Notes under the pieces: generated by a model | Told to the model about the DNA's origin: nothing | The model's database searches: none | What the model saw: the letters and a program-made list of their open reading frames with translations, nothing else | Made by a program: the position numbers and the translations under genes | Source of the DNA: Mycobacterium sp. | GTDB taxonomy: Bacteria; Actinomycetota; Actinomycetes; Mycobacteriales; Mycobacteriaceae | Reading direction: 5' to 3' | DNA: 32,834 nucleotides | Assembly (NCBI RefSeq): GCF_019243155.1 | Contig: NZ_JAFAUS010000307.1 | Coordinates: 1-32,834 of the forward strand | Shown here: piece after piece, positions 1-7,642 of the stretch | How positions within the stretch are numbered: position 1 is the first letter of the stretch | Layout: each line of letters begins with the position of its first letter

Positions 1-570
1 GGCTACACAATTCGGCACCCCGAACGGGTGCTGCGACTTGCTCTTTTGAACACCCGCGCGCATGGCACCTTCCGCCCGTGGTTCTATCGCTATTCATCTG
101 CCCAACACTGGATTGCCGCCCATCCGGCGGTATCCGTGGCCGCGCAACATCTTCCGCTGGCCAGGCTGCACCACCTGGCTCTGGCCCGGTACCGAAACAT
201 CGGCTGCTTCGACACCGATCTGGAAACCGAATACCTGGGCTGGATGAGCACGCGACGAGGCAGGCGCACGTACTGGGAGTTCTTCGCTCACTATCCGGTG
301 CCGGCGGTCCCGTGGCTGGCCGAGGGACTAGGGACCATCCAGTGTCCGGTCTCGGTGATCTGGGGCGACCGCGACCCCTACATCCCATTGCGCACCGCAC
401 GCGAACTGGCCGAGCGTATTCCGCGCGCCGAGTTGATCCGGCTTCGGGGAGCCGACCATTACATCATGGAGGAGCGCCCCCACGAGGTGACCGACGCTCT
501 CCTCGGGCTGCTGGGCTCTCCGGTTGCCTCAGGCACGGAAATCAGTGCGCGCCCGCCAGATTCAACGTGA
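1..570 (+). CDS. Alpha/beta hydrolase, C-terminal part (5' end outside window)
   Basis: The frame is open from the first base, so the start and the nucleophile elbow lie to the left of the window; about 189 residues are visible. The last third has the usual end of the alpha/beta hydrolase fold: a strand leading to WGDRDPYIP, where the second Asp is the likely acid of the triad, then GADHYIMEERP, where the His is the likely catalytic base. The substrate cannot be told; epoxide hydrolases, haloalkane dehalogenases and esterases share this layout. The last 29 bases overlap the 3' end of mmr on the other strand, so the two genes converge. Confidence 0.85.
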   Translation, partial: GYTIRHPERVLRLALLNTRAHGTFRPWFYRYSSAQHWIAAHPAVSVAAQHLPLARLHHLALARYRNIGCFDTDLETEYLGWMSTRRGRRTYWEFFAHYPVPAVPWLAEGLGTIQCPVSVIWGDRDPYIPLRTARELAERIPRAELIRLRGADHYIMEERPHEVTDALLGLLGSPVASGTEISARPPDST

Positions 571-865
571 CCACCCCGGCGATGATCAGCCCCACACCGA
601 CGACCTTGGTCACCGATATCGGGGAGCCGAGGAACAGCACGGCGATCAGCACGATAAGCGCAGTGCCGATCGCCGACCACAACGCGTAGGCGACGTCCGT
701 CTGCATCCCGCGTGAGATCGACAACGCGAGTAGCAGGAAGGACACGGCATAACCCACCAGGCAGACCACCGTCGGCCACAGGCGCGAGAACCCTTCCGTG
801 CTCTTGAGCAGACTGGTCGCGATCACCTCTGCGAAGATGGCGCCGAAGAGGAGCAGATAGGTCAA
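542..865 (-). CDS. mmr: Small multidrug resistance efflux protein Mmr
   Basis: This four-helix membrane exporter of the SMR family swaps protons for lipophilic cations such as quaternary ammonium dyes and acts as a dimer. The protein matches my memory of M. tuberculosis Mmr (Rv3065) closely, including AEVIATSLLKSTEGF, MQTDVAYALWSAIG and the end VVTLNLAGAH. The membrane Glu that binds the substrate or proton is residue 13, equal to Glu14 of E. coli EmrE. I chose the TTG at 865 rather than the ATG at 892: AAGGAGG lies just upstream of the TTG and the product is then 107 residues, the M. tuberculosis length. In M. tuberculosis a TetR gene next to mmr controls it; here the neighbour is a DoxX-like gene instead. 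Confidence 0.92.
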   Translation of the reverse strand: MTYLLLFGAIFAEVIATSLLKSTEGFSRLWPTVVCLVGYAVSFLLLALSISRGMQTDVAYALWSAIGTALIVLIAVLFLGSPISVTKVVGVGLIIAGVVTLNLAGAH

Positions 866-889
866 GATGCCTCCTTGCGTACCGACGTA

Positions 890-907
890 CATGTATGTGT
901 GTACATG
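890..907. promoter_or_regulatory. Inverted repeat between mmr and the DoxX-like gene
   Basis: CATGTA and TACATG form six-base arms around a TGTGTG spacer, and GTACATG also occurs as a direct repeat at 887-893 and 901-907. The site lies 25 bases upstream of the mmr start, where a repressor could block transcription. TetR control of mmr is known in M. tuberculosis. Binding here is an inference from position and symmetry. Confidence 0.4.
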
Positions 908-974
908 ACATCGCTTGGCGGCATCGGCTGTGGCGGCGGTTGCTGGACTGGACCGCGACCGTAACGTCTACGGG

Positions 975-1403
975 GTGACGAACACTTTGCAACAACGCCT
1001 TGCGCGCTTTGCTCCCGCCGTGCTGAGCCTGTTTCGGTTGGTCTACGGGTTACTCTTCGCCGCCTACGGCTCGAGAAGCCTGTTCAGTTGGCCCGTTCCC
1101 TCGCCGGTCGTCGTCCCGTTCGGATCCTGGCCCGGCTGGTATGCCGGGTTGCTCGAAATCATCACGGGACTGCTCATCGCCGCCGGGTTGTTCACGCGTC
1201 CGGCGGCGTTCCTCGCGTCCGGGCAGATGGCGGTCGCCTACTTCTGGATCCACCAGCCCAAGGCGCTGTGGCCCGTCGCCGATCCGCCGGCGGGCAACGG
1301 CGGGTCCTTGGCGATCCTCTTCTGCTTCGCCTTCTTCCTGCTCGTCTTCATCGGCGGAGGCGGCTACTCGATCGACGCGCTGCGGCACAGAGCGCGGGCT
1401 TAA
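975..1403 (+). CDS. DoxX-like integral membrane protein
   Basis: From the GTG at 975 the product has 142 residues and four hydrophobic segments: LSLFRLVYGLLFAAYGSRSL near the start, then ones around YAGLLEIITGLLIAAGL, AAFLASGQMAVAYFWI and LAILFCFAFFLLVFIGGG. This is the layout of the DoxX family, whose members sit in the membrane; some take part in thiol-stress complexes. The frame stays open up to 915, but the extra residues look unlike membrane protein. The gene diverges from mmr, and its size and place fit M. tuberculosis Rv3064c, a 141-residue membrane protein. Its own function is unknown. Confidence 0.8.
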   Translation: MTNTLQQRLARFAPAVLSLFRLVYGLLFAAYGSRSLFSWPVPSPVVVPFGSWPGWYAGLLEIITGLLIAAGLFTRPAAFLASGQMAVAYFWIHQPKALWPVADPPAGNGGSLAILFCFAFFLLVFIGGGGYSIDALRHRARA

Positions 1404-1507
1404 ACGTCACTCGGGGATGTGCCTATACTTCCCTCAACCGGTGATAATGGCATTCTCTAATCCGGAGAAGCCGTTTCCGGCGATGGGAAGTCTCGAGGAG
1501 GTCGACG

Positions 1508-2308
1508 ATGACCGCAGACCAACGATGCGACGGACTGGTGGCGCTCATCACCGGCAGCAGCCGGGGCCTGGGCAAGGCGATCGCCGCGCGGCTGGCCTCG
1601 GCAGGTGCGACGGTGGCGTTGACGGCGCGCACGATGGACCCGGACCCCAAATACCAGGGGTCGCTGAGCCAAACCCGGGATGAGATCGTGGCCGCCGGCG
1701 GGAAGGCTATTGCGGTGCAAGCGGATCTGTCCCAATCCGAGGACCGCGAGCGGCTTTTCGCCGAGGTCGTCGACACCGTCGGCGCGCCCGACATCCTGGT
1801 CAACAACGCCGCGGTGACCTTCTTGCGGCCGCTCGACGGTTTTCCGGAGCGACGGGCCCGGCTGATGATGGAGATGCACGTCCTCGGCCCACTGCACCTG
1901 TGCCAGTTGTCGATTCCCCCGATGCGTGAGCGCGGACGCGGTTGGATCCTGAACCTGACGTCGGTGGGTGGCGATCTACCGCCCGGACCACCGTTCTCCG
2001 AATTCGACCGGACCGCGGGCTTCGGCATCTACGGGACGGCCAAGGCCGCGCTGAATCGGTTGACGAAAAGCCTTGCGGCCGAACTGTACGACGACGGGAT
2101 CGCCGTCAACGCCGCCGCTCCGTCCAATCCCGTTGCCACACCCGGCGCCGGCGCGCTCGACCTGGCCAAGGTCGACACCGAGGACATCGCGCTGATCACC
2201 GAGACCGCCTTCCGGCTGTGCACCGGCGATCCGAAAACCCTGACCGGGCGCATCGCACACACCCAGCCCTTCCTCGCCGAAGTCGGCTGGGCCAAGCCCG
2301 TCAGCTGA
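1508..2308 (+). CDS. Short-chain dehydrogenase/reductase
   Basis: This is a classical SDR of 266 residues, expected to be a soluble NAD(P)-dependent oxidoreductase acting on an alcohol or ketone. It has the nucleotide-binding turn TGSSRGLG (15-22), NNA (99-101), the catalytic Ser (about 152) and Tyr175-x-x-x-Lys179. A strong ribosome site (GAGGAGG) ends about seven bases before the ATG. The TGA is followed at once by the ATG of the phosphotransferase gene, so the two are surely co-translated. The substrate may be the hydroxyacyl compound handled by the kinase next to it; that is inference. Confidence 0.9.
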   Translation: MTADQRCDGLVALITGSSRGLGKAIAARLASAGATVALTARTMDPDPKYQGSLSQTRDEIVAAGGKAIAVQADLSQSEDRERLFAEVVDTVGAPDILVNNAAVTFLRPLDGFPERRARLMMEMHVLGPLHLCQLSIPPMRERGRGWILNLTSVGGDLPPGPPFSEFDRTAGFGIYGTAKAALNRLTKSLAAELYDDGIAVNAAAPSNPVATPGAGALDLAKVDTEDIALITETAFRLCTGDPKTLTGRIAHTQPFLAEVGWAKPVS

Positions 2309-3268
2309 ATGCCGGAGCTCGATCTCGACCAGTTGCGCCGGCGGGTAGCAGCCGCCGACGTCGTGGACGTCGCCCCGCTATCCGGCGGGGCGTCCAGCCT
2401 CACCTTCAACGGCGCCCTCGACGGTCGGCCCGTGGTGATCAAGGTCGCGCCGCCGGGTGTCGAGCCGATCGCGCACCGCGACGTGCTGCGTCAGGCCCGC
2501 ATCATCAAAGCCCTTGCCGCGACGCGGGTTCCGGTCCCGGAGGTGCTATGGGAAGACGTGGGCGACCCGCCGGACACGCCGCCGCTGTTTGTGATGTCTC
2601 GTATCGCTGGTGAATCCGTCGAGCCGCTGTTCGACAGTTCTCCCGCGACTGCCGATCTGGGTGACCGCTACCGAAACGCCTGTCGCGCCATGGCCGCCCT
2701 GCACAGCCTGTCGCCGGCCGAACTTGGCCTGAGCGGCGAACCGCTCATCGATCCCGAGGGCGAGGTCAACCGATGGTCCGACACGCTGCGGACCGTCGAC
2801 CGGGCTCTGGTGCCCGACTGGGAGGGGGTCCGGGACGCGTTACTCGGTTGCGCGCCAACGCCGATGAGGCCGAGCGTGGTGCACGGCGATTTCCGGCTGG
2901 GCAATCTGATGGCCGACGGGCCCCACATCAACGCGGTAATCGATTGGGAGATCTGGTCTTTGGGAGACCCGCGCATCGATGTGGGCTGGTTCCTGATCAA
3001 CTGCGACCCGGACACCTATCAGCGCGTTGCGGCATCCGACAGCATGGCGCCGTCGACCGTCGAACTCGCCGAGATCTACCAACACGAGTTGGGCTGCGAT
3101 GTCCGTCACCTGGCATGGTTCAGCGCATTGGCGTGCTTCAAGTCGGCGGCGACGTGGTCGCTGATCGTCAAACACAATCGCCGAAGGTCCTCGCCGCTTG
3201 CGGATTTGGAGGCCATGGCTGTTACCCTGCCGAGGTTGCTGGCGAGGGCGCGGTCACTGGTGGGCTAG
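2309..3268 (+). CDS. Phosphotransferase of the APH / ACAD10-11 kinase type
   Basis: The 319-residue protein has the aminoglycoside-phosphotransferase fold. The catalytic loop is HGDFRLGN (His192-Asp194, Asn199) and the metal-binding Asp lies in IDWE (Asp212). The N-terminal part (PLSGGASSLTF, then VVIKVAPPG and a long helix) and the phrase FVMSRIAGESVEPLF are typical of the kinase domain fused to ACAD10 and ACAD11 and of LvaA, not of antibiotic kinases. Those enzymes phosphorylate 4-hydroxyacyl-CoA so that a partner dehydrogenase-like enzyme can remove the phosphate. The gene abuts the SDR gene upstream, and an ACAD gene of a matching type lies at 4426-5721. The reaction is inferred from family and context. 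Confidence 0.85.
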   Translation: MPELDLDQLRRRVAAADVVDVAPLSGGASSLTFNGALDGRPVVIKVAPPGVEPIAHRDVLRQARIIKALAATRVPVPEVLWEDVGDPPDTPPLFVMSRIAGESVEPLFDSSPATADLGDRYRNACRAMAALHSLSPAELGLSGEPLIDPEGEVNRWSDTLRTVDRALVPDWEGVRDALLGCAPTPMRPSVVHGDFRLGNLMADGPHINAVIDWEIWSLGDPRIDVGWFLINCDPDTYQRVAASDSMAPSTVELAEIYQHELGCDVRHLAWFSALACFKSAATWSLIVKHNRRRSSPLADLEAMAVTLPRLLARARSLVG

Positions 3269-3286
3269 GCGCACGGGGTGCGTGCG

Positions 3287-3532
3287 CTACTGGCAGCTCA
3301 CCCAGAGATTCTGGCAGTACATTCCGGTGCCACCCCAGTTCTGCGGCGGGCGGCCGCGGTCGGCCGGATTCGTGAAGATTGAGGGGTTGTCGATCGTCGC
3401 TTCATCGATTGACGGCGGCAGCGGCGGCGGATTCGGGTCCGGTTCCGCCTGCGCAATCCCCGTGCAGCCGCCGAATGCCATGACGCCCAATGCCCCGGCG
3501 AGTAGTCCGCGAGCGCACCGGTGAGGTTTCAT
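3287..3532 (-). CDS. Small exported protein of unknown function, possible lipoprotein
   Basis: The product is about 81 residues long. It begins with a basic stretch, then a hydrophobic segment (LLAGALGVMAFGGC) and AQAEPD. The run MAFGGC could be a lipobox, which would anchor the protein by its Cys; cleavage after AQA by signal peptidase I is also possible. The mature part is rich in proline and ends with two cysteines nine residues apart or less, which could form a disulphide. GTG-ATG-ATG codons stand in a row at the start; I took the last ATG because it is six bases from GGAGG. It converges with the phosphotransferase gene and diverges from the MspA-like gene. Confidence 0.7.
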   Translation of the reverse strand: MKPHRCARGLLAGALGVMAFGGCTGIAQAEPDPNPPPLPPSIDEATIDNPSIFTNPADRGRPPQNWGGTGMYCQNLWVSCQ

Positions 3533-3663
3533 CATCACCCTCCCCGTCAGCCGCTGGGTCTAAGCTTAGCCCCGGCAAACAAAGCGATCAGGCAAGCAGC
3601 GAGTGCCACCAGACTTCACCAGCATCCCTAGCCCACATCGCGTATCAGTCACAAACGCACAAC

Positions 3664-3690
3664 AAGTTTGCTGGCCCGGCCAGCAAATTT
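3664..3690. promoter_or_regulatory. Long palindrome upstream of the MspA-like gene
   Basis: TTTGCTGGCC (3667-3676), one base, and GGCCAGCAAA (3678-3687) form a perfect ten-base inverted repeat. Two more A:T pairs past one G:T position extend it to 27 bases. It lies 36 bases before the GTG start of the MspA-like gene and about 130 bases from the divergent exported-protein gene. No gene needs a terminator here, so an operator, or a hairpin in the 5' leader, is the likelier reading. Confidence 0.45.
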
Positions 3691-3726
3691 CACTCCTCGC
3701 GCCCAGCCGCACATACGTTGTTGCCC

Positions 3727-4425
3727 GTGAGGCCGATAGCTTTGGTGGTACGTCGCGCCGCGGCGATTGCCGTCTGCCTCGTCGTGTCCGTCATCGGCGT
3801 GCCGTCAGCGGGTGCCGAGCCCGACGCCGTCCCCAATGCGCCGGACGCCGCGCCGCCGGTTGACGGAGCGCTGCCCTCGAATCCCGCCGCGACGTTGGCG
3901 ACGCCCGACGGGTGGACCCTGAGCGTCGGTGCCACGAATGAACAGCAGGTACCCGTGGCCCCGTTGACCACCGCGACCTCGTCGCGCGAATACCTCAGCA
4001 GTGGAATATTCCTCGGCACCCTGCAAGGACCGGAACAACCGCAAGGGGTCCTCGAGGTCGGTTATGAGATCGGCTGTGGAATCGACATGAGCACATCCGA
4101 CGGCGTGACGATTGGTGGTACCGCCGGCATCACCCCGGGTGTGACCGGACCGGTGACCGGTGTGCCGGGGGATGTGCTCCCGTTGGTCGTCGCCCCGATT
4201 GCGGGGATACTCAACGTGGGACTCAAGCCCGGCTTGGTGATTGTGGTGCCGGTCGTCAAGAAACAGTTCAAGGGTCCACACCCCTGGGTCATGGTCAGCA
4301 ACTTCCACGTCAAGATCGACGGATGCGTGGGCCAGTCGTTCATCCGGTCCTATGCGGTGCTGACGCGGGCAACCGAAGAATCCGATGTGGTGCTGTCCTA
4401 CGTCGGCGTGACCAAGACCGTCTGA
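3727..4425 (+). CDS. MspA-family porin-like exported protein
   Basis: The MspA family forms octameric water-filled channels in the mycobacterial outer membrane. From the GTG at 3727 the product is 232 residues, with an N-terminal signal segment (RR, then a hydrophobic run to PSAGA, cut before EPD). The family features are DGWTLSV near the mature N-terminus, SREYLSSGIFLGTL, LEVGYEIGCGIDMS and a C-terminal part with VMVSNFHVKIDGCVG and the end SYAVLTRATEESD. A glycine- and valine-rich middle section fits the strands of the channel. Two or three Cys residues are unusual for MspA itself. The start is uncertain: TTG 3742 and GTG 3745 are alternatives. M. tuberculosis lacks this family. The stop abuts the stop of the acyl-CoA dehydrogenase gene on the other strand. 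Confidence 0.82.
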   Translation: MRPIALVVRRAAAIAVCLVVSVIGVPSAGAEPDAVPNAPDAAPPVDGALPSNPAATLATPDGWTLSVGATNEQQVPVAPLTTATSSREYLSSGIFLGTLQGPEQPQGVLEVGYEIGCGIDMSTSDGVTIGGTAGITPGVTGPVTGVPGDVLPLVVAPIAGILNVGLKPGLVIVVPVVKKQFKGPHPWVMVSNFHVKIDGCVGQSFIRSYAVLTRATEESDVVLSYVGVTKTV

Positions 4426-5721
4426 CTAGCCGCGGGGGATGCCCGCCAGCTTGTCGGCGAACTTCGCCTCGGCGGCCGCGCGAAGCCGCAACAGGTGTTC
4501 GGAGGGAAACAGATCCGGTGCGGGCGCACGGTCTTTCAGCAACAGCCGGGCCAGCGTCACCTTGTGCACCTCGGTGGGGCCGTCGGCCAGCCCCAGCACG
4601 AACGACTCCACCAGGTACTGCACGAACGGCATCTCGTGGGTGGTGCCCAGCGATCCGTGTAGCTGAAGCGCCCGCGCCGACACGTCGTGCAGCACCTTCT
4701 GCATCATCGCCTTGACCGCCGAGATGTCGGCTCGCACGGCTTTGTAGTCGTTGAATTGGTCGATCTTCCAAGCTGTTTGCAAAGTCAGCAGGCGAAAGGC
4801 CTCGATCTCCATCCACGAGTCGGCGACCATCTCCTGGACCATCTGCTTGTTGGCCAGCACCTCGCCCTGGGTGTAGCGCGACACCGCCCGCTCGCAGATC
4901 ATGTCGTAGATCCGCCGGACCAGCCCCACGGTCCGCATCGCGTGGTGAATCCGGCCGCCGCCCAGGCGAGTCTGTGCGACGACGAAGGCGCCGCCGCGCG
5001 GACCCAACATGTGATCGGCCGGCACGCGCACGTTTTCGTAGCGGACATAGCCCTCACGTCCACCGCCCACCGGCTGATAGCCGAGCCCGACGTCGCGCAG
5101 CACGTTGATGCCGGGGGTGTCGCCGGGGACGACGAACATCGAGTAGCGCTGATACGGCGGCGCGTCCGGGTCCGTCATCGCCATCACGATGATGAACGAC
5201 GCCATCGACGCGAACGACGAGAACCACTTCTCTCCGTTGATGATCCAGTGATCGCCGTCCGGCACCGCGGTGGTGGTGAACACCTTGGGGTCCGCACCGC
5301 CCTGCGGCTCGGTCATCGAAAAGCAGGACACGATCCGGTTGTCGAGCAGCGGCTCGAGGTAGCGCGTCTTGAGCTCTGGCGTGCCGTAGTGGGCGAGGAT
5401 CTCGCTGTTGCCCGAATCGGGAGCCTGGGAACCGAAGACGATCGGCGCGCATTCCGAACGGCCCAGGATCTCGTTGAGCAGCGCCAGCTTCACCTGCCCA
5501 TAGCCCGGGCCGCCCAGATGCGGCCCGAGATGGGTCGCCCAGAGCCCGCGCTCCTTGACGATCTCCTGCAACGGCGGGATCAGCGCCTGGCGCACGGGAT
5601 CATGCAGATCGTGCGACTCCTTGATGATCAGGTCGATCGGTTCGCACTCTTCGCGCACGAAGTCCTCGACCCATTTGAGTTGGTGTGCCCAATCCGGGTC
5701 GGTGGAGAAGTCCCACGACAT
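4426..5721 (-). CDS. Acyl-CoA dehydrogenase of the ACAD10/11-like group
   Basis: This 431-residue flavoprotein is the last gene of a tight minus-strand operon. It shows the acyl-CoA dehydrogenase signatures CFSMTEPQGGADP (133-145), W-I-I-N-G-E-K-W (159-166) and the helix GRIHHAMRTVG (256-266). At the place of the usual C-terminal catalytic Glu (YEGT in medium-chain enzymes) it has LADGPTEVHK, with Asp380; this and GRIHHAMR recall the ACAD10/11 and LvaC group. It may act on a phosphorylated 4-hydroxyacyl-CoA or as an ordinary dehydrogenase. The start ATG is three bases past the racemase stop, so translation is probably coupled. Confidence 0.9.
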   Translation of the reverse strand: MSWDFSTDPDWAHQLKWVEDFVREECEPIDLIIKESHDLHDPVRQALIPPLQEIVKERGLWATHLGPHLGGPGYGQVKLALLNEILGRSECAPIVFGSQAPDSGNSEILAHYGTPELKTRYLEPLLDNRIVSCFSMTEPQGGADPKVFTTTAVPDGDHWIINGEKWFSSFASMASFIIVMAMTDPDAPPYQRYSMFVVPGDTPGINVLRDVGLGYQPVGGGREGYVRYENVRVPADHMLGPRGGAFVVAQTRLGGGRIHHAMRTVGLVRRIYDMICERAVSRYTQGEVLANKQMVQEMVADSWMEIEAFRLLTLQTAWKIDQFNDYKAVRADISAVKAMMQKVLHDVSARALQLHGSLGTTHEMPFVQYLVESFVLGLADGPTEVHKVTLARLLLKDRAPAPDLFPSEHLLRLRAAAEAKFADKLAGIPRG

Positions 5722-5724
5722 CTG

Positions 5725-6867
5725 TTACCCCTTCTTGCTCTGTGCCACCACGCCGGCGCCTTCCAGCTCGGCGATGGCTGTTGCGTCCAATCCCAGTTCG
5801 CCCAGCAGCGCGCGAGTCTGATCGCCGGGCAGCGCTGGGGAGGTCGGCGCACCGGGCGGCGTTCGCGAGAAGCGCGGCGCCGGTGCGGGTTGTGTGATGC
5901 CGTCCACGTCGATGAATGTCCGGCGCGCGTTATTGTGCGGATGGTGCGGCGCCTCGGCCAGCGAAAGCACCGGCGTCGCACAGCATCCCGCGGTGTCGAG
6001 CAGCTGCTCCCATTCGCCGCGGGATTTCTCGGCGAACCGGGCGGCGAGCGTCGCGCGGTGTGCGGCCCACTGCGACGGTTCGGCGTCATCGTGGGGCACG
6101 GTGACGCCGAGGCGCTCGCACAGTTCGGTGTAGAACTTCGGCTCCATCGCGCCGACGGCCATGTGGCCGCCATCCGAGGTGGCGTATACGCCGTAGAAGT
6201 GGGCGGCGCCGTCGAGCAGGTTGTCCTGGCGCCGATCGCGCCAGGTGCCGGCGGGAATCATTCCGTAGTACGGCGCCATGAGCGTTGCGGCGCCATCGAC
6301 CATCGCGACATCGAGGACTTGTCCGGCGCCGGATTCGCGGGCCTCGAGGATGGCGCTTAGCAGGCCGACTGCCAACAGCATGCCGCCACCGCCGTAATCA
6401 CCGACGAGATTCAGTGGTGGAACGGGTGATTCGGCGGTGCCGATGCCGTGCAGGGCGCCGGTCAGCGCGATGTAGTTGATGTCGTGGCCGGCATGGCCGG
6501 CCAGCGGTCCGTCTTGCCCGTAGCCGGTCATCCGGGCATAGACCAGACGCGGGTTGTGCCGGCGCAAATCGTCGGGGCCGATGCCCAGGCGTTCGGCCAC
6601 GCCAGGCCGGTACACGTCGACGAAGGCGTCGGCGTCGACGACCAGCCGATGCACCAGCTCCCTGCCACGGGGATCCTTCACGTTGGCGGCCAGCGAGCGT
6701 TGGCTACGCCGGACGGTGTAGTCGATGGGCTGTGGGCCGTCCACTCCCGCGAGGCCGTCGACTCGGATGACCTCGGCACCCAAGTCTCCCAACAACATTC
6801 CGCAGAACGGGGCGGGGCCCAGGCCGCCCATCATGACAATCCGGACGCCGCGCAAGGGCCCCGTCAC
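5725..6867 (-). CDS. Alpha-methylacyl-CoA racemase (CoA-transferase family III)
   Basis: The product of 380 residues belongs to the CaiB/racemase family. It keeps all three catalytic residues known from M. tuberculosis MCR: His128 in GHDINY, Asp157 in NLVGDYGGGGM and Glu242 in MEPKFY, at almost the same numbers as His126, Asp156 and Glu241. It should invert the 2-methyl centre of 2-methylacyl-CoA thioesters so that they can enter beta-oxidation. I chose the GTG at 6867 because it overlaps the stop of the hydratase gene by GTGA and places the protein start at the usual point before GPLRGVRIVMMGG. Its operon mates are typical of branched-chain acid breakdown. Confidence 0.92.
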   Translation of the reverse strand: MTGPLRGVRIVMMGGLGPAPFCGMLLGDLGAEVIRVDGLAGVDGPQPIDYTVRRSQRSLAANVKDPRGRELVHRLVVDADAFVDVYRPGVAERLGIGPDDLRRHNPRLVYARMTGYGQDGPLAGHAGHDINYIALTGALHGIGTAESPVPPLNLVGDYGGGGMLLAVGLLSAILEARESGAGQVLDVAMVDGAATLMAPYYGMIPAGTWRDRRQDNLLDGAAHFYGVYATSDGGHMAVGAMEPKFYTELCERLGVTVPHDDAEPSQWAAHRATLAARFAEKSRGEWEQLLDTAGCCATPVLSLAEAPHHPHNNARRTFIDVDGITQPAPAPRFSRTPPGAPTSPALPGDQTRALLGELGLDATAIAELEGAGVVAQSKKG

Positions 6868-7640
6868 GAAGACCACTTCTGGCGGCGCCGCGCCGCGTCG
6901 TCGGTCGCGTGGCTGATCACCTGATTGCGGTTCTCCAGTTCCATCGCCGATGCCAGACTCGCGGCGTCGGTGTTGATCTGCAAGGCGCGCTTGGTCAGCT
7001 GGGCGCCCAACGGCGAATGCCCTGCGATCAGCGAAGCCAACTCCTGCGCGCGTTCTTCCAGCCGATCCGGTTCGACGACCTCGCTGACCAGGCCGCGTCG
7101 GTCGGCTTCGGCGGCCGACACCGTGCGCCCGGTGAGCATCCAGTCGGCGGCCACGCTCGTGCCCACGATGCGCGGCAGGTGATAGCTCATGCCCATCTCG
7201 GCGCCCGAGAGTCCGAGCAGGATGGCCGCGTTGCCGAATGATGCTGCTGCCGAACAGATCCGGATGTCGGAGGCCAGACACAGCGCGAACCCGGCGCCGA
7301 CGCAGGGTCCGTTGACGGCGGCGATGACGGGCTGCGGCAACGCACTGACGGCGCCGGCGAGGGCGGCCATCCGCTCTTGGAAGTGCATCCGGTCCAGCGC
7401 AGGCGCTTCGGCGTCGAGCATCGAGGGACCGAAATCACGCATGTCGATCCCCGCGCAGAACCCGCGCCCGGAGCCGGTCAGCACGACGGCATGCACCGAG
7501 CGATCGATGGTCAAATCGGCCAGGGCGTCGACCAATTCGGTTTGCATGGCCTCGTTGATAGCGTTGAGTCGCTCCGGACGATTCAGGCGCAGGACCGCGA
7601 CGCCGTCGCGGGGTCGTTCGAGCGCAATCGTGCTCGGCAT
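6864..7640 (-). CDS. Enoyl-CoA hydratase/isomerase family protein with non-standard active site
   Basis: The 258-residue protein has the crotonase fold: the first oxyanion segment GFCAGIDM (60-67) and the second, VNGPCVGAGFALCLASD (109-125). Both catalytic glutamates of classical hydratases are absent: Ala119 and Ala139 stand in their places. A Glu is found instead at 148 in SGAEMGMSYHLPR, a variant seen in a subgroup of mycobacterial EchA-type proteins. Hydratase, isomerase or another crotonase reaction is possible. The ATG at 7640 is two bases past the thiolase stop; a GTG at 7646 overlapping that stop (GTGA) is an equally good start. The 3' end overlaps the racemase start. Confidence 0.88.
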   Translation of the reverse strand: MPSTIALERPRDGVAVLRLNRPERLNAINEAMQTELVDALADLTIDRSVHAVVLTGSGRGFCAGIDMRDFGPSMLDAEAPALDRMHFQERMAALAGAVSALPQPVIAAVNGPCVGAGFALCLASDIRICSAAASFGNAAILLGLSGAEMGMSYHLPRIVGTSVAADWMLTGRTVSAAEADRRGLVSEVVEPDRLEERAQELASLIAGHSPLGAQLTKRALQINTDAASLASAMELENRNQVISHATDDAARRRQKWSS

Positions 7641-7642
7641 GC

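Noticed and set aside
2309..3268. Aminoglycoside resistance kinase
   Set aside because: The fold is shared, but the N-terminal and linker motifs belong to the ACAD10/LvaA group and the neighbours are acyl-CoA genes.
4687..6360. Long open frame (557 codons) on the plus strand opposite the acyl-CoA dehydrogenase and racemase genes
   Set aside because: It is the antisense shadow of two well-supported genes in GC-rich DNA; its product is low-complexity and shows no known motif.
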